Assembly (NCBI GenBank): GCA_021639925.1 | Contig: JAJXEL010000029.1 | Location: 5,669-16,843, forward strand | Direction of reading: 5' to 3' | Origin: Alphaproteobacteria bacterium | GTDB lineage: Bacteria; Pseudomonadota; Alphaproteobacteria; CAAGCB01; CAG-977 | DNA: 11,175 bases | Shown here: positions 1 through 6,867 of the stretch, in pieces | How positions within the stretch are numbered: position 1 is the stretch's first letter | Layout: each line of letters begins with the position of its first letter | Made by a program: the position numbers and the translations under genes | The notes under the pieces: model-generated | The model's database searches: none | Told to the model about the DNA's origin: nothing | The model's input: the letters and a program-made list of their open reading frames with translations, nothing else

Positions 1-918
1 CTGCTTGCCGCGCTTTTTTGGACTGCGCCGCATAAAAAAGCCGCCGCGGATTCTTTTTTAAATCCGTCGGATAACGCTTATTCCCTGAAAAAAGTGTTTG
101 CCAGGCCTTTTTTGCAAAGCGTTCCTGTCCCGCAGGTCTGGCAGACGGATTCAAAATCGGAAAAATTCCGCCGCGCCTGGCTGAATGCTTTAACGCCGCG
201 AACGCCGGCCGAACGTCAGTCGGACGCTTTGTTTTGGCAGACTGATGCTCAAGACAGCTTGTATGATTTTGAAAAAACGGCCAAAGACAATCCCGCGGAA
301 GACTGGGGCGCCGTAGCCCGGATCCTGAACGATCTGGTCAATATTGTCGGTCTGGCGGAAAACAATGCCGTGTTCGGTTCTGACAGGCAGGACGATTTGT
401 ATATGCGTTCTCAAATACGGCGGGCGGAACGGGAAACGGACATGCTGGCAGGCGGGTTGTCCGATTTGCAGGCTTTTTTGGCGTCGCTGAACGAAACGGC
501 GCGGACGGATATGGAACTGGCGCGGCTGGACGCTTTGATGCATGCGGCGGATCGAAAAACGGACCAAGTGTTCGCCGCGATCGGCCGTTCTTTGCTGTCG
601 GAAAACGTATTAAAAAAAGCGCAGGACATTTATTCCCCTGAAACGCAACAGATTCAGGGATTAAAAGAAACGGACGACGTTTTGGCGTCTTTGCTGGTCA
701 ACGATATGATGGATCTGTCAACCGGAGTGGTTATGTTGTCCGGCGACGATATGTTGCCGGATCAACCCGTTGAATGGACAAGACGTTCGTCCTCTTTACT
801 TGACAGAGTCAAAAAAACTGATCAAATTCACAAAAGCGATCCCGTTTCCCGGAGAAAGGCTTTTTTCAAGCGGTTGGAAAATTTTTTAAAAGGCGATAAA
901 GCTAAGGACGTAAAATGA
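1..918 (+). CDS. Hypothetical charged helical protein, 5' end missing
   Basis: The reading frame is open from the first base, so the true start lies to the left; a GTG at 94 is possible but has no clear ribosome binding site. The visible 305 residues begin with a short hydrophobic run (LLAALFW), which could be the end of a membrane anchor or signal peptide. The rest is rich in charged residues and predicted by eye to be mostly helical, ending in a basic lysine-rich tail. I do not recognise a family. The stop codon overlaps the start of the downstream TolC-like gene (ATGA at 915-918), so the two are almost certainly translated together. That suggests a role in the same envelope or secretion process. 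It does not look like an HlyD-type adaptor or an ABC ATPase: no Walker motifs and no obvious lipoyl-like hairpin are visible. The function is unknown. Confidence 0.75.
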   Translation: MLAALFWTAPHKKAAADSFLNPSDNAYSLKKVFARPFLQSVPVPQVWQTDSKSEKFRRAWLNALTPRTPAERQSDALFWQTDAQDSLYDFEKTAKDNPAEDWGAVARILNDLVNIVGLAENNAVFGSDRQDDLYMRSQIRRAERETDMLAGGLSDLQAFLASLNETARTDMELARLDALMHAADRKTDQVFAAIGRSLLSENVLKKAQDIYSPETQQIQGLKETDDVLASLLVNDMMDLSTGVVMLSGDDMLPDQPVEWTRRSSSLLDRVKKTDQIHKSDPVSRRKAFFKRLENFLKGDKAKDVK

Positions 919-2966
919 AAAAAAAGTTACCTCACACCTTTTTAATGCAAAAAAAAGTCTGGAAAAGAACGTCCTTTTTAACGGCGTCCGCCGCGGCTTT
1001 GCTGATTGCCGCCTGTACGGTCAGGCCGGAACCGATCAGCGATTGGGAACGCGCCGTTCGTGTCGATCAGGATATTCAGGAAATGTTTCAGGATCAGCGT
1101 TCGAACAGAATCGCAAAACCGCTGACACTGTATGACGCTATGGCGCGCGCTTTAAAGTATAACCTGAATGCGCGTCTGAAAATGATGCAGACGGCTTTGG
1201 CCGCCAAACAATACAACATAACGTCTTTGGATATGCTGCCGCAGGTTTCGGCCGGCGCCGGGTATTCCGCCCGCAGCAATTATGAAGCCGTCGTTTCAAA
1301 GTCGATGCAAAACGGCGTAATGTCGTCTGACGCTAAAGCATACAGCGCGAAAACGCATGGATTTGCCGATGCGCGCATCAGCTGGAACGTGCTGGATTTC
1401 GGCGTCAGTTATTATCAGGCCAAGCAGGACGCCAATAATATTTTAATCGCCAAAGAACAAAGGCGAAAACAGGTGCAGGCTTTGCTGCAGGACGTCCGGG
1501 CGGCCTATTGGCGGGCTTTGGCAGCGGAACGGCTGACGCCGGAAATCGACGATTTAATGGAAGAAGCGACGTTCGTTTTAGAAAATCTGCGGGCGATGGA
1601 AAATGACAAGCGGGCGGATTCTTCGCTGTTGTTGAATTACCAAATGGGCCTGATGGAAACAATGCGCGATTTAAGCGAAATGAGAAAAGAATTGATGCTG
1701 TCGCGTGAAACTCTGGCCGGATTGATGAATCTGAAACCGGGAACGCGTTACCGGCTGGTCGGGGCCGAAAACGGCAATTTTGCTTTGCCGGAAATCCGTT
1801 CCAGCCTGGACCGGCTGGAATGGCTGGCTTTGATGAACAGGCCGGAACTGCGCGAACAGGATTATAAGCTGCAAAATACGCGCATGGCTGCGAAAAAAGC
1901 TTTGCTAAAGCTGCTGCCCGGTTTAAATGTTTCCGCGTCTGCCAATTATGACAGCGATGATTTCCTGTCGAATAATTCCTGGCTGCAGGCGGCTGCCCAG
2001 CTGGGGTGGAATTTGTTGAACCCGGCACGTATGCAGCAGACTTTGGCGTATGGCGAAGTCAAAGAAGCCGTCGATAACCTGAACCGGCAGGTTATTGCCA
2101 TGACGGTGCTGACCCAGACGCATATCGGCTGGGGACGTTATCAGGGGGCAAAAGAAACTTATCAGCTCAGCGTTGAAATTTCAGACGTGGCGCAAAAGCT
2201 GGCGCAGCAGGCTTCTGAAAACGCGAAAACGGACGTTTTGGCCGAAGCGGAAAAAATTTCTTCCGCGGCCAGGGCCTTGTTCGCTCAGTTAAGGACGGCC
2301 ATGAATTTTGCCGAATTACAGGACGCGACAGGATCTGTTTTTGTAACTTTGGGGCTGGATCCGTTGCCCGAAGACTTCGCGTCCAACGATCTGGGAACGA
2401 TTTCCCGAGCTTTGGAACGCGTGATGACGGCATGGGATATGGGACGGTTTACAAACGAAGATTACCCGCGTCTGCCGCCGGTTCCGATGCATCGTCCGCC
2501 GGTTTATATCAATGCTAAACTGCCGATGCAAAAAGTCACCGAAGACAACCGCTTTGTTATGACGATTCCGCCGATGACGTTTGCGGAAGCCGACCTGGGG
2601 CATCAGGTCAGCTATACGGCAACGATGCGCGACGGAAAACCGTTGCTGCCGTGGCTGTTTTTTGATTCCAAAACGATTACGCTGTCCGGCAAACCGCCTG
2701 CCACGTCGGAAGGGATTTATGAAATCAAGGTTACAGCCCGTAACCGCAAAAAGATGAGCGCGTATATCTTTATTACTGTACAGGTCGTACGCGGTTATAA
2801 AACGATTTTGGATATGCGGGGAGCCGAACCGGATTCACGGGTAACGGTGATTCAGCGCTGCGACGGTTTCGAAGAATGTAAAGATTATCAAAACGTCCGG
2901 CAGATCGACATGTTCCCCGAACGGGTGACTGTAGCGCCTTTGCCGATGCCGAAAAAAGAAAAATAA
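915..2966 (+). CDS. TolC-family outer-membrane efflux lipoprotein with C-terminal cadherin/Ig-like domain
   Basis: This is probably a trimeric outer-membrane channel for efflux or type I secretion. A signal peptide with a basic start and hydrophobic core ends in a lipobox (LLIAAC, Cys34), so the mature protein is probably a lipoprotein. Residues about 70-485 form the two-repeat OEP/TolC domain; each half begins like the family (LTLYDAMARAL at 70, then LEWLALMNRPEL), and it ends at TLGLDPLP. At 683 residues it is some 190 longer than usual TolC proteins. The extra part holds a dystroglycan-type cadherin/He_PIG-like domain at about 533-625, recognised by LPWLFFDSKTITLSGKPP followed by GIYEIKVTA. 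A tail with a CX5C pair (Cys649, Cys655) follows. The ATG at 915 is supported by AAGGA at 904-908. The gene overlaps the preceding one by four bases and is followed by a strong terminator. The transported substrate cannot be told from the sequence. Confidence 0.88.
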   Translation: MKKKLPHTFLMQKKVWKRTSFLTASAAALLIAACTVRPEPISDWERAVRVDQDIQEMFQDQRSNRIAKPLTLYDAMARALKYNLNARLKMMQTALAAKQYNITSLDMLPQVSAGAGYSARSNYEAVVSKSMQNGVMSSDAKAYSAKTHGFADARISWNVLDFGVSYYQAKQDANNILIAKEQRRKQVQALLQDVRAAYWRALAAERLTPEIDDLMEEATFVLENLRAMENDKRADSSLLLNYQMGLMETMRDLSEMRKELMLSRETLAGLMNLKPGTRYRLVGAENGNFALPEIRSSLDRLEWLALMNRPELREQDYKLQNTRMAAKKALLKLLPGLNVSASANYDSDDFLSNNSWLQAAAQLGWNLLNPARMQQTLAYGEVKEAVDNLNRQVIAMTVLTQTHIGWGRYQGAKETYQLSVEISDVAQKLAQQASENAKTDVLAEAEKISSAARALFAQLRTAMNFAELQDATGSVFVTLGLDPLPEDFASNDLGTISRALERVMTAWDMGRFTNEDYPRLPPVPMHRPPVYINAKLPMQKVTEDNRFVMTIPPMTFAEADLGHQVSYTATMRDGKPLLPWLFFDSKTITLSGKPPATSEGIYEIKVTARNRKKMSAYIFITVQVVRGYKTILDMRGAEPDSRVTVIQRCDGFEECKDYQNVRQIDMFPERVTVAPLPMPKKEK

Positions 2967-2974
2967 AATGAAAT

Positions 2975-3000
2975 AAAAGCCCCTGAAAAAGGGGCTTTTT
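2975..3000. terminator. Rho-independent terminator shared by convergent genes
   Basis: GCCCC at 2979-2983 pairs with GGGGC at 2991-2995, and flanking AAAA/TTTT extend the stem to nine pairs around a seven-base loop. It starts nine bases after the TolC-like stop codon. On the plus strand it is followed by a T run. On the minus strand the same hairpin is followed by TTTTATTTCATTTTA, so it can also end the transcript of the HNH-like gene that converges from the right. Confidence 0.88.
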
Positions 3001-3033
3001 AAGTAAAAGTTTCTCGGCAGGCAAATTTTTTCT

Positions 3034-3723
3034 TTAGCGGCCTTTTGCCGTTTTTAATTTTGCAATGTCGGCAACGCTGATTGTTTTTCCGCCGTCGCGC
3101 TGGTCTACCGTCTGGTATGACCGCGGGCTGACAATCAGCAGTTCCGCTTTGACGGATTTCGGGTTTTGTTTATACATTTCGTATTCTTTGGCTGTCAAAG
3201 GCATCGCAATATAATAAGTCAGCTTCGTTCCCGGTTGTTCGGGCAGGGGCCCGTTGCGTTTTTCCATCGCCGTATGTACATTGGCATGAATATCGCGCCC
3301 CGTCGCATTCGGCAGCGGCATCATACAGCGCCAGTCATGGATAGAGGTTAATTTCTGATCGCCGAACTGTACGGCGCCGTCTTTGAAAGAACCGCTGATG
3401 GCGCGGGGAAACAGGTGATGGTAATTATATCCGCCGGGGGTTCTGCCTTTGCCGATGATCGCTATGGATCTGTCGTCCAATCCCGCCTGGCGCAAACGCG
3501 ATATACCTTCTTCGTTCGGCGTTCCGTCGGGATTATGAACGGTATCTTTTAACAGCTGTTCGCGCTGTTGTTTATATTCTTCGTAAACGGCTCTGTTTTC
3601 CTGAACGGACAAACGAACGCCTTTGACGGGAACCCATTTGAAAACGACTTCCAGATTTTGGGCGCCGCTGTTTTGAAAAGATTTATTGCCTTTGCTTTTG
3701 CGCTTTGCGTGAATGTATTCCAT
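3034..3723 (-). CDS. HNH (His-Me finger) nuclease-like protein
   Basis: A 229-residue soluble protein with no signal peptide and a basic N-terminus. The central part resembles treble-clef HNH nucleases of the toxin-associated AHH/LHH/WHH kind. It has a His-His pair followed by a proline (YHHLFPR, His102-His103), an aspartate-tryptophan step (D130-W131), an asparagine in PLPN (Asn139) and a HxxxH (His146, His150). In such families the first His acts as general base, and the later Asn/His position the metal and the fold. Residues about 40-62 form a charged helix (EEYKQQREQLLKD). No delivery domain, zinc-finger CxxC pair or adjacent immunity gene is visible. The ATG at 3721-3723 is preceded by a GGGGGA binding site. 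It stands alone between two terminators, so it is its own transcription unit. Nuclease activity is inferred from the motif only; a non-catalytic or housekeeping role is possible. Confidence 0.65.
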   Translation of the reverse strand: MEYIHAKRKSKGNKSFQNSGAQNLEVVFKWVPVKGVRLSVQENRAVYEEYKQQREQLLKDTVHNPDGTPNEEGISRLRQAGLDDRSIAIIGKGRTPGGYNYHHLFPRAISGSFKDGAVQFGDQKLTSIHDWRCMMPLPNATGRDIHANVHTAMEKRNGPLPEQPGTKLTYYIAMPLTAKEYEMYKQNPKSVKAELLIVSPRSYQTVDQRDGGKTISVADIAKLKTAKGR

Positions 3724-3752
3724 TACTGTCCCCCATACGTTCTAATGAAAAC

Positions 3753-3780
3753 AGTATGAAGCAAAAAGAAATTTTGTCTA
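3753..3780 (-). promoter_or_regulatory. Candidate sigma-70-type promoter of the HNH-like gene
   Basis: Reading the minus strand, TAGACA (3775-3780, five of six matches to the -35 consensus) is followed after 16 bases by CATACT (3753-3758, four of six matches to -10). The predicted start lies about 20-25 bases before the ribosome binding site at 3729-3734. The surrounding 3740-3830 stretch is very AT-rich. It is the only good candidate in the gap and follows the pntB terminator, which fits an independent promoter. Confidence 0.4.
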
Positions 3781-3823
3781 GAAAAAAATCTTTATAGAAA
3801 AAGATATTTTTTAGTAAATGGAC

Positions 3824-3850
3824 AAAAAAAGACCGGCGGAACAGCCGGTC
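3824..3850 (-). terminator. Rho-independent terminator after pntB
   Basis: On the minus strand GACCGGC and GCCGGTC form a perfect seven-pair GC-rich stem (3831-3837 with 3844-3850) around a six-base loop, followed by seven T residues (3824-3830). It begins eight bases after the pntB stop codon and closes the transhydrogenase operon. Confidence 0.92.
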
Positions 3851-3857
3851 TTCGCAT

Positions 3858-5252
3858 TCATTCTTTCAGATAACGGTTGACTTCTTCGGTGACTTTTTTG
3901 GCGTCCCCCAGAAGCATCATCGTATTCGGAGCGTAAAAGACCGGATTGTCTATGCCGGCGTAACCGAAGCCTTTTAAAGAACGTTTGACGACGATAATGT
4001 GCCGCGCCTTTTCCACGTCCAAAACGGGCATGCCGAAAATCGGGCTGGACGAATCCGTTTTGGCCAGAGGATTCGTCACGTCGTTGGCTCCGATAATATA
4101 AACGACGTCCGTGTCGGCAAAGGCGGAGTTGATATCTTCCAGTTCAAAAACGTCTTCGTAAGGGATTTTCGCTTCGGCCAGCAGAACGTTCATATGACCC
4201 GGCATACGTCCGGCGACAGGGTGAATGGCATATTTGACTTCAACGCCGTCTTTTTTCAGCAGAGCGGCCATTTCTTCCAAAGCAAACTGCGACTGCGCGA
4301 CGGCCATGCCGTACCCCGGCACGATAATGACTTTTTGCGCGTTTTTCAAAAGGACGGCCGCGTCTTCCGCCGAACCGAGGTTAGCCGTTTTTTCATCGGA
4401 AAAGCTTTCCGCGCTCGCTCCGTTTTGGCCGCCTGCGCCGAACAGGACGTTAAAGATTGAACGGTTCATCGCTTTGCACATAATATAAGACAGAATTGCC
4501 CCTGATGACCCGACTAAAGCTCCCGTAATGACCAACAGACTGTTCCTTAACGTAAAGCCGATGCCTGCCGCCGCCCAGCCGGAATAGGAATTCAACATGG
4601 AAATAACAACCGGCATGTCCGCGCCGCCGACAGGCAGAATCAGCATAAATCCTAAAATAAAAGACAACAGCGTCAGAATAAAGAACGACAGGCCGGATTC
4701 GGTTTTTGTAAAATGAACTAACAGAATAACGAGAATGACGGCCAGCAGAGCGTTTAACAGCGTCTGCCCCGTATAGCGCACCGGCCGGCCCGATAAGATT
4801 CCCTGTAATTTTGCAAAAGCAATGACGGATCCGGAAAATGTCACCGCGCCGATCGCGACGCCCAAAGACATTTCGATCAGGCTGGCAACGGCAATATGTC
4901 CCGGCGTGCCGATCCCGTAAGCCGCCGGCGATAAAAAGGACGCCCATGCGACGAAAACGGCAGCCAGCCCGACCAGGCTGTGAAAAGCCGCGACCAGCTG
5001 GGGCAGGGCGGTCATGGCAATGCGTTTTGCGATTATCAGCCCGATGACAGCGCCGGCGGCTATGGCCGTGACAATCAGCCCGTAAGATGAAACTGCCGGC
5101 AGGGATACGGTCGCCGCGACGGCGATAATCATGCCGCAGACACCCAGTAAATTTCCTTTTATCGCCGTTTTCGGCGAAGACAGGCCGCGCAGGGAAAGAA
5201 TAAAGCAGACGGCCGAAATCAGATAAAGAAGCGCGCTGTTTGTTGCTGTCAT
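3858..5252 (-). CDS. pntB: NAD(P) transhydrogenase beta subunit
   Basis: This is the membrane and NADP(H)-binding subunit of the proton-translocating transhydrogenase, which transfers hydride from NADH to NADP+ using the proton gradient. At 464 residues it has the normal family length. Residues about 4-265 are strongly hydrophobic and hold about nine membrane helices (domain II); a polar linker follows. The C-terminal domain III binds NADP(H): the Rossmann-like VPGYGMAVAQ (311-320), HPVAGRMPGHMN (344-355), IGANDVTNPLA (387-397), GMPVLDVEKA (407-416) and KRSLKGFGYAG (423-433), where Lys/Arg/Ser contact the 2'-phosphate. All expected motifs are intact. The ATG at 5250-5252 follows an AAAGGA-type site lying in the end of pntA2. 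Only four bases separate it from the pntA2 stop, so the two are translationally coupled. Confidence 0.97.
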   Translation of the reverse strand: MTATNSALLYLISAVCFILSLRGLSSPKTAIKGNLLGVCGMIIAVAATVSLPAVSSYGLIVTAIAAGAVIGLIIAKRIAMTALPQLVAAFHSLVGLAAVFVAWASFLSPAAYGIGTPGHIAVASLIEMSLGVAIGAVTFSGSVIAFAKLQGILSGRPVRYTGQTLLNALLAVILVILLVHFTKTESGLSFFILTLLSFILGFMLILPVGGADMPVVISMLNSYSGWAAAGIGFTLRNSLLVITGALVGSSGAILSYIMCKAMNRSIFNVLFGAGGQNGASAESFSDEKTANLGSAEDAAVLLKNAQKVIIVPGYGMAVAQSQFALEEMAALLKKDGVEVKYAIHPVAGRMPGHMNVLLAEAKIPYEDVFELEDINSAFADTDVVYIIGANDVTNPLAKTDSSSPIFGMPVLDVEKARHIIVVKRSLKGFGYAGIDNPVFYAPNTMMLLGDAKKVTEEVNRYLKE

Positions 5253-5256
5253 GGTT

Positions 5257-5694
5257 TTATCCTTTCTTCTTTTTAAACAAAGAAAGCATTCTTTCGGTCA
5301 CGGCGAAACCGCCGAATATATTGACTGAAGCCAGCAAAACCGCCAGAAAGCCCAAGAATTTCGCAACGGAAAAACCGTCCGGCCCGGCGGCGATCAACGC
5401 GCCGACGATAATGACCGAAGAAATCGCGTTTGTAACGGACATCAACGGCGAATGAAGGGCCGGCGTGACTTTCCAGACAATATAATAACCGACAAAGCAG
5501 GCTAAAATAAAAACGGTCAGCAGAAAAACAAAATCATTTCCGTCAGCCGGCGCGGCAGACAGCACCTGTTCGGTTAAATCGCGCAGGTGTATGCGGGCGT
5601 TTTCCAGCTGTTGCGTCGCCTGCGCGACGCTTTGTGAAACGGAAGACAGCTCATCTGAAAGTTGTTCTGATAAAATAACGGCTTTGTCAGACAT
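5257..5694 (-). CDS. pntAB: NAD(P) transhydrogenase alpha-2 subunit (membrane part)
   Basis: This small subunit supplies the three or so membrane helices that in E. coli are fused to the C-terminus of PntA. With pntB it forms the proton channel (domain II). The protein is 145 residues from the start I prefer. Residues about 55-73, 84-103 and 110-130 are membrane helices. The family signature HSPLMSVTNAISS lies at 81-93, SVNIFGGF at 123-130, and the VTERML end is intact. Residues 1-50 are a polar, Ser/Gln-rich, probably amphipathic helical leader without a known role. An ATG two codons further upstream (5700) would have only one base between it and the AGGAG at 5702-5706, while the ATG at 5694 has seven, so I chose the latter. 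The gene then overlaps the end of pntA1 by eight bases (ATGTCTGA). Confidence 0.95.
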   Translation of the reverse strand: MSDKAVILSEQLSDELSSVSQSVAQATQQLENARIHLRDLTEQVLSAAPADGNDFVFLLTVFILACFVGYYIVWKVTPALHSPLMSVTNAISSVIIVGALIAAGPDGFSVAKFLGFLAVLLASVNIFGGFAVTERMLSLFKKKKG

Positions 5695-6814
5695 CGGCAT
5701 TCTCCTTTAATAAAACTTCCCCGTTTTTGGCAACGCAGGACGCGCGGTAAATTTCATCGTCAAAGTCGATTTTCAGTTTAAGAGTTTCTTTATCAATCAT
5801 CGGTATAATAAAATTATACAGGTTTTTGGCAAACAAAGGACTGGCGGAAGCGCTGAGCCGGGCGGCGGCGTTTGATTGCCCTAAAATCGTTACGCCGTAA
5901 ATGTTTTCCGTTTTTCCGTAAAGTGTTCCGTAACAGTTTCCGCCTTGTTCGGCGGCCAAGTCGAAAACGACGCTTCCTTCTTTCATGGATTTCAGCATAT
6001 CCTGTGTAATCAGGACGGGCGCTTTTTTCCCGGGGATCAAGGCTGTCGTGATGACAATATCCGTTTTCGGCAGAATAGCCGCCAGGGCTTTTTCCTGATT
6101 TAGCCGCGACTGCTCGTCCAGTTCTTTGGCGTAACCTCCGGTTGTTTCTTCCTGTTCGATCCGTTCCGTTTCCAGAAATTTTGCGCCCAGAGATTCGACT
6201 TGTTCTTTTACGGCGGGGCGGACGTCAAAAGCCGTTACGACGGCGCCCAGACGCTTGGCCGTCGCAATGGCTTGCAATCCTGCGACGCCGGCACCCAAAA
6301 CCAAAACCTGCGCGGGCGAAATCATGCCCGCCGCCGTCATCATCATCGGCACGGCGCGTTTATAAACATCTACGGCGTCTATAACCGCTTTGTATCCGGC
6401 CAGATTGCTCTGAGACGACAAAACGTCCATATTCTGCGCGCGTGAAATGCGGGGAAGCAATTCCATGGCAAAACAGGTTAAGCCCGCCTTTGCAACGGCA
6501 TTTAAAGTTTCTGTATCCGTCCGCGCGTTCATCAGGCAGACCAGACAAGCGCCTTTGGGCAGGGATTTTATTTCCTGATCCGACGGCGGCTGTATTTTCA
6601 TGATAATATCCGCTTTTTTTACCGCCGCGTCGAAATCGGCGGCAAGTTCGGCTCCGGCCGTCAAAAATTGGTCATCGGAAATGTCAGACGCCGCCCCGGC
6701 GCCGGTCTGAATGACAACGGATATTCCTTCCCGTGTCAGTTTTTTTACCGTTTCGGGCGACGCGGCAACGCGAAATTCGCCGTCTGCGGATTCTTTGGGA
6801 ATAGCAATTTTCAT
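5687..6814 (-). CDS. pntAA: NAD(P) transhydrogenase alpha-1 subunit (NAD-binding)
   Basis: This is the soluble, peripheral domain I of the transhydrogenase, which binds NAD(H) and delivers hydride to the NADP site of PntB on the cytoplasmic face. At 375 residues it is close to the separate alpha-1 subunit of Rhodospirillum rubrum and shorter than the fused E. coli PntA. It is related to alanine dehydrogenase. Motifs seen: N-terminal KIAIPKE; the RISRAQNMDVLSSQSNLAGYKAV stretch (122-144), which contains the RQD-type loop; the Rossmann glycine motif VLGAGVAGLQA (172-182); the second-strand AFDVRP (195-200); the mobile loop region around EETTGGYAKEL; and LITQDMLKSMKEGSVVFDLAAEQGGN. Nothing is missing. 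The start at 6812-6814 follows AAGGAG with ten bases of spacing. It is the first pnt gene and lies 53 bases downstream of the PAS-GGDEF gene, which may share its transcript. Confidence 0.96.
   Translation of the reverse strand: MKIAIPKESADGEFRVAASPETVKKLTREGISVVIQTGAGAASDISDDQFLTAGAELAADFDAAVKKADIIMKIQPPSDQEIKSLPKGACLVCLMNARTDTETLNAVAKAGLTCFAMELLPRISRAQNMDVLSSQSNLAGYKAVIDAVDVYKRAVPMMMTAAGMISPAQVLVLGAGVAGLQAIATAKRLGAVVTAFDVRPAVKEQVESLGAKFLETERIEQEETTGGYAKELDEQSRLNQEKALAAILPKTDIVITTALIPGKKAPVLITQDMLKSMKEGSVVFDLAAEQGGNCYGTLYGKTENIYGVTILGQSNAAARLSASASPLFAKNLYNFIIPMIDKETLKLKIDFDDEIYRASCVAKNGEVLLKENADV
5702..5706 (-). promoter_or_regulatory. Ribosome binding site that sets the pntA2 start
   Basis: AGGAG on the minus strand lies seven bases before the ATG at 5694 but only one base before the upstream in-frame ATG at 5700. 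The spacing decides for the shorter protein starting MSDKAV. Confidence 0.7.
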
Positions 6815-6848
6815 AGAAGGCCGTCTCCTTATAACCAGATAGCGAGGC

Positions 6849-6862
6849 GGTACTTCTGTACC
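6849..6862 (-). other. Small hairpin between the PAS-GGDEF gene and pntA1
   Basis: GGTAC (6858-6862 on the minus strand) pairs with GTACC (6849-6853) around a four-base loop. It lies just after the PAS-GGDEF stop codon. There is no T tract, so it is not a standard terminator; it could be chance, a processing site or a weak attenuating structure. Confidence 0.25.
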
Positions 6863-6867
6863 TTAAT

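Noticed and set aside
1405..2028. Open frame of 207 codons on the minus strand inside the TolC-like gene
   Set aside because: It is antisense to a clear coding region, proline- and alanine-rich with no recognisable domain, and has no separate context.
3735..3823. AT-rich gap as a possible site of a transferred element, attachment site or small RNA
   Set aside because: I see no direct repeats, tRNA-like sequence or independent promoter-terminator pair; it is adequately explained as the promoter region of the HNH-like gene.
3999..4460. Plus-strand open frames opposite pntB
   Set aside because: Arginine- and histidine-rich translations opposite a well-conserved gene; typical mirror frames.
6849..6862. 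Terminator between the PAS-GGDEF gene and pntA1
   Set aside because: The stem has only five pairs and no T tract follows on the minus strand.
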